From contig NZ_JABWGN010000004.1 in the NCBI RefSeq assembly GCF_013363975.1, positions 372,001 to 436,000 on the forward strand: DNA of 64,000 nt, in the 5' to 3' direction. The DNA is from Nonomuraea montanisoli (GTDB taxonomy: Bacteria > Actinomycetota > Actinomycetes > Streptosporangiales > Streptosporangiaceae). Shown here piece by piece: positions 61,022-64,000 of this stretch; the first letter of the stretch is position 1, and the number at the start of each line of letters is the position of its first letter. The notes under the pieces are model-generated. The model did no database searches and was not told the origin of the DNA. It saw only the letters and a list, made by a program, of their open reading frames with translations. The translations under genes and the position numbers were made by a program.

Positions 61022-61056
61022 CAGCCGACGTCACGCGCACGCGCCGACGTCGGCTG
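61022..61056 (+). terminator. Terminator after the RecB-family nuclease
   Basis: CAGCCGACGTC and GACGTCGGCTG form a perfect 11-bp stem with a 13-nt loop, 19 nt after the stop. Confidence 0.8.
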
Positions 61057-61304
61057 AGCTCTGTCATGGCCGGTCGTGAGGGCTCACGGGGTGCTCGCCG
61101 TGACGACGCGCGTCCTTGGCCGCCTGCGTGGTCACGACGTCACCGTGACGACGCGCACGCCCTCGTGACCCGAGCGGCCATGGGCGCGGGGCACCGGTTC
61201 CTCCCGTAGGAGGAGGTCGACCGGGGTGGGGCGGGCTTACAGTGGCAGGCACCCCGCCGGTGGAGGCGGGGCCGAGCAGTGACGGCACGCGGGGAGGCTT
61301 GAAC
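61057..61304. other. Leader/intergenic region before the two-component operon
   Basis: It contains a 14-bp direct repeat (CCGTGACGACGCGC at about 61108 and 61143), a possible -10 TACAGT at 61238-61243 and a 7-bp hairpin CCCCGCC/GGCGGGG at 61252-61271. No gene is recognised. Confidence 0.45.
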
Positions 61305-61448
61305 GTGTCCCAGGGGTTCACGCCCCGCCGGCGACCCCCAGGGTGTCCCGACTTCCTGACCGCTCATCCCCCGGTGCCGCCTGCCCGGCGGGGCGGTGGG
61401 CGTGTCCCTGCGGGCGGCACGACGGGCCGCTTCCGGAGGCACCCGTGA
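61305..61448 (+). CDS. Possible small leader ORF coupled to the histidine kinase
   Basis: GTG 61305 has GGGGAGG 7 nt upstream and opens a 47-residue frame whose TGA overlaps the kinase GTG (GTGA). The product (begins MSQGFTPRRRPPGCPDF) is Pro/Arg/Gly-rich with no domain, so its coding status is doubtful. The overlap and ribosome site are the only support. Confidence 0.35.
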   Translation: MSQGFTPRRRPPGCPDFLTAHPPVPPARRGGGRVPAGGTTGRFRRHP

Positions 61449-62665
61449 GGGTGTGGCGCCGGGTGCTGGTGCGTGACGCCCTCCTGGCCGTGCTCGTGGC
61501 GGCCGTGTCGCTGACGCTGTTCACCTTCTGGGGTCCCGGAGCGCGCGGCGTGCCGGTGGAGGGGCTGCGGGATCCGGACGCGCTGGGCGTCGTGCTGGTG
61601 CTGCTGGCGTGCGTGCCCGTCGCGGTGCGCAGGCGGTGGCCGCTGACCGGCCTGTGCGCGGCCCTGGTGCCCGAGACGGCGCTGGAGGGCCTCGGGTACG
61701 GCACGGGCCTGACGGGGGCGGCCGGGCTGGTGATGCTGTACTCGGTGGCCGCCTACCGGGGTCTGGCGATGGCGCTGGGCGGTCTGGCCCTGTCGCTGGC
61801 GCTTTACGCGACCTCCGCGGCGGCGGGGGCCGGCGCGCCGGCGGCCTGGAGCGACCACCTCGTGGTGGTCGTGGCCCTGGTGGCCGTGTGGGGCGTGGGC
61901 CGGAGCCTGCGGCTGCGCCGCGCGTACATGGAGGAGCTGAGGGACCGGGCGGCGCGCCTGGAGCGGGCGCGCGCGGCCGACCGGCGGGCGGCCCAGGCCG
62001 AGGAGCGCGCCCGGATCGCGCGCGAGCTGCACGACGTGGTCGCCCACCACGTGAGCGTGATGACCGTCCAGGCGTCGGCGGCGCGCCGCGTGCTGGCCTC
62101 GGATCCCGGGCTGGCGGGCGAGGCGCTGACGGCGATCGAGGAGACCGGCCGGATGGCGCTGACCGAGATGCGGAACATCGTCGGGGTGCTGCGGGCGGAC
62201 GCGCGGGCCGAGCTGGGGCCGCAGCCGGGCACGCGCGACCTGCCGGCGCTGGTGGACCAGATGCGGGAGGCGGGGCTGGCGACGGGGCTCGCGGTGGAGG
62301 GCGCGCCGGGGCCGGTCCCGGCGGGCGTGGACCTGGCCGCGTACCGGCTCGTGCAGGAGGGGCTGACGAACGCGCTGCGGCACGCGGGGGCGGGCGCCAC
62401 GGCCCGGGTGACGGTGCGGTACGAGCCGCACGAGCTGGACGTCCGCGTCGAGGACGACGGACGCGGCGCCGGCGACGGCGGTGACGGCGACGGCCGGGGC
62501 CACGACGCGAACCCGCAGGAGGGCGGGGCGCGGGCGGGCAGGGGGCATGGATTGGTGGGGATTCGCGAGCGTGTCGCGCTCTATGGTGGAATTCTCAGCA
62601 TCGGCCCGAGGCCGGGGGGCGGTTTCGAGGTGCGGGCGAGGTTCCCGCTGAAGGACGGACAATGA
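61445..62665 (+). CDS. NarL-type sensor histidine kinase
   Basis: A 406-residue membrane kinase. Four to five hydrophobic segments occupy about 8-150. The HisKA_3 dimerisation domain carries the phospho-accepting His196 in ERARIARELHDVVAHHVSVM. The HATPase domain (about 290-405) has LVQEGLTNALRHAGAG, VEDDGRGAGDGG and GHGLVGIRERVALYGG. GTG 61445 has GGAGG 5 nt upstream. Its end overlaps the response regulator by 4 nt (ATGA). The signal is unknown. Confidence 0.93.
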   Translation: MRVWRRVLVRDALLAVLVAAVSLTLFTFWGPGARGVPVEGLRDPDALGVVLVLLACVPVAVRRRWPLTGLCAALVPETALEGLGYGTGLTGAAGLVMLYSVAAYRGLAMALGGLALSLALYATSAAAGAGAPAAWSDHLVVVVALVAVWGVGRSLRLRRAYMEELRDRAARLERARAADRRAAQAEERARIARELHDVVAHHVSVMTVQASAARRVLASDPGLAGEALTAIEETGRMALTEMRNIVGVLRADARAELGPQPGTRDLPALVDQMREAGLATGLAVEGAPGPVPAGVDLAAYRLVQEGLTNALRHAGAGATARVTVRYEPHELDVRVEDDGRGAGDGGDGDGRGHDANPQEGGARAGRGHGLVGIRERVALYGGILSIGPRPGGGFEVRARFPLKDGQ

Positions 62666-63345
62666 CGATCAGGGTGCTGCTGGTGGACGACCAGCCGCTG
62701 CTGCGCACGGGGTTCCGCCTGATCCTCGAGGCCGAGCCGGACCTCACGGTCGTGGGGCAGGCCGGCGACGGCAAGGACGCCCAGGAGCAGACCCGGGCCC
62801 TGCTGCCCGACGTGGTGCTCATGGACATCCGCATGCCGGGTGTCGACGGCATCGAGGCGACCCGCCGGATCGTGCGGGAGGCCGCGCCGGGGGCGCACGT
62901 GCCGAAGGTGCTGGTGCTGACGACGTTCGACCTCGACGAGTACATCGTGGAGGCGCTGCGGGCGGGCGCGTCCGGCTTCCTGCTGAAGGACGTGCCGCCG
63001 GACGAGCTGGTGCAGGCGATCCGGGTGGTGGCGGCGGGCGACGCGATCGTGGCGCCCAGCGTGACCCGGCGGCTGCTGGACCGGTTCGCGACGCGGCTGC
63101 CGGCGGCCTACGAGCAGCCCGCCCCGGCGCGGCTGGACCGGCTGACCGAGCGGGAGCTGGAGGTGCTGCGGCTGATCGCCAAGGGCATGTCCAACGCGGA
63201 GATCGCGGCCAAGCTCGTGGTGAGCGAGACGACGGTGAAGACGCACGTCGGCAACGTGCTGACCAAGCTCGGGCTGCGCGACCGGGTGCAGGCCGTGGTG
63301 CTGGCGTACGAGACGGGGCTGATCACTCCCGGCGCCCTCTCCTGA
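62662..63345 (+). CDS. NarL/LuxR-family response regulator
   Basis: A 227-residue regulator. The receiver domain (1-120) has acidic residues in LLVDDQP, phospho-acceptor Asp55 in VVLMDIRMPGVDG, a conserved Thr in VLTTFD and Lys in FLLKDVPP. The LuxR-type helix-turn-helix (about 160-220) reads LTERELEVLRLIAKGMSNAE and then VVSETTVKTHVGNVLTKL. It is translationally coupled to the kinase and phosphorylated by it. Targets are unknown. Confidence 0.95.
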   Translation: MTIRVLLVDDQPLLRTGFRLILEAEPDLTVVGQAGDGKDAQEQTRALLPDVVLMDIRMPGVDGIEATRRIVREAAPGAHVPKVLVLTTFDLDEYIVEALRAGASGFLLKDVPPDELVQAIRVVAAGDAIVAPSVTRRLLDRFATRLPAAYEQPAPARLDRLTERELEVLRLIAKGMSNAEIAAKLVVSETTVKTHVGNVLTKLGLRDRVQAVVLAYETGLITPGALS

Positions 63346-63391
63346 GCGCCCCTCGCGCGCTGCCGACCACACGGCGGGCTGACAGCGCGCG

Positions 63392-63436
63392 ACCGCCCGC
63401 CCCCGGGCCTTGCCGGGCGGCGGGCGGGCGGGCGGT
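63392..63436. terminator. Bidirectional terminator between response regulator and ABC ATPase
   Basis: ACCGCCCGCCC (63392-63402) pairs with GGGCGGGCGGT (63426-63436), with further GC-rich pairing in the 23-nt loop, between convergent stop codons. Confidence 0.7.
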
Positions 63437-63439
63437 GTG

Positions 63440-64000
63440 TCAGGCGTTGACCGGCTCGTCCTTGCCGGTCGCCGGCGCCTCCGGAGCGCCGGGGGCGTTC
63501 TCCGGGAAGTGGCAGGCGACGCGGTGGCCGCTCGCCAGCTCCGCCAGCGGCGGCTCGACCTTCTTGCAGATCTCCTGCGCCTTCCAGCAGCGGGTGTGGA
63601 AGCGGCAGGCGGGCGGCGGGTTGAGCGGGCTCGGCACGTCGCCGGTCAGGCGGATGCGCTCGCGCCCGGCGCGGCCCCGCGGGTCGGGCACCGGGACGGC
63701 CGACAGCAGGGCGTTGGTGTAGGGGTGCATGGGCGTCGCGTACAGGCTCTTGCGCTCGGCGATCTCGACGATCTTGCCGAGGTACATGACGGCGACGCGG
63801 TCGCTGATGTGGCGGACCACCGACAGGTCGTGCGCGATCACCACGTAGGTGAGGTCGAGCTCGTTCTGCAGGTCCTCCAGCAGGTTGACCACCTGGGCCT
63901 GGATGGACACGTCGAGCGCCGAGACCGGCTCGTCGGCGATGATGAGCTTGGGCTTGAGCGCGAGCGTGCGGGCGATGCCGATGCGCTGCCGCTGGCCGCC
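63440..64000 (-). CDS. Oligopeptide/dipeptide ABC transporter ATP-binding protein, C-terminal part (partial)
   Basis: The frame is open to the window end, giving the last 186 residues. They begin in the signature [12 protein letters not shown], continue with Walker [13 protein letters not shown] and the H-loop [23 protein letters not shown], and end with the oligopeptide-transporter C-terminal domain ([17 protein letters not shown], then [14 protein letters not shown] with paired cysteines). This matches OppF/DppF-type ATPases. The Walker A half and the start lie beyond 64000. Confidence 0.95.
   Translation of the reverse strand, partial: GGQRQRIGIARTLALKPKLIIADEPVSALDVSIQAQVVNLLEDLQNELDLTYVVIAHDLSVVRHISDRVAVMYLGKIVEIAERKSLYATPMHPYTNALLSAVPVPDPRGRAGRERIRLTGDVPSPLNPPPACRFHTRCWKAQEICKKVEPPLAELASGHRVACHFPENAPGAPEAPATGKDEPVNA

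Overview
The window is about 72% GC, with coding regions strongly biased to G/C at third positions. It carries a complete Pup-proteasome system (prcB, prcA, pup, dop, pafA, pafB, pafC, arc/mpa), TatA/TatC next to pafBC, conservon-type and LAL-type regulators, and many GTG/TTG and leaderless starts. This points to an actinobacterium. The gene order matches what I remember of the mycobacterial Rv2090-Rv2120 region and its Streptomyces counterpart. With a GGE-ending Pup, I would guess the Streptosporangiales (Nonomuraea/Streptosporangium type); the genus is inference.

Layout. 1-4181: sugar ABC importer tail, two permeases, a GH4 glycosidase and a BadF-type sugar kinase in one overlapping operon. 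4250-9957: a secreted serine hydrolase, an AsnC regulator, an orphan CvnD-like GTPase and a large LAL-like ATPase with no DNA-binding domain. 10030-17874: an APC permease, then a TetM/OtrA-type ribosome-protection GTPase coupled to a heterodimeric ABC exporter. 18043-25230: a macrodomain protein, lipoprotein, acyl-CoA dehydrogenase, M24 peptidase, PAS-SpoIIE phosphatase, a divergent MarR/SDR pair with a clear operator, and a 5'-3' exonuclease. 25231-26072 is noncoding repeat DNA. 26073-29503: a three-gene operon (membrane protein, XRE regulator, oxidoreductase), an RNB ribonuclease and a 56-residue membrane protein.

29976-54610 is the proteolysis/DNA-repair neighbourhood. It runs helY, diacylglycerol kinase, tatC, tatA, a 51-residue membrane protein, pafC, pafB, DUF3866, DUF3291, an ArsR-like regulator, a double-FKBP lipoprotein, pafA, two secreted proteins, prcA, prcB, a DinB2-type polymerase, a zinc-ribbon relic, pup, a membrane protein, dop, an acyltransferase, arc and trmI. 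54666-64000 holds a double GNAT protein, a GAF-like protein, an FHA protein, a Rip3-type site-2 protease, a RecB-family nuclease, a two-component system and a truncated oligopeptide ABC ATPase.

How it fits together. Pup is ligated to targets by PafA and removed by Dop. Arc unfolds pupylated proteins into the PrcBA core. In mycobacteria PafB/PafC are not proteolytic but activate RecA-independent DNA-damage promoters. Two nuclease genes here (24331 and 60142) carry upstream elements close to that promoter class, and a translesion polymerase sits between pup and prcB, so the neighbourhood looks like a combined proteolysis and DNA-damage locus. No rRNA, tRNA, CRISPR array, insertion sequence or prophage gene was recognised. 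Noncoding gaps hold several unrelated short tandem-repeat arrays and many strong GC-rich terminator hairpins.
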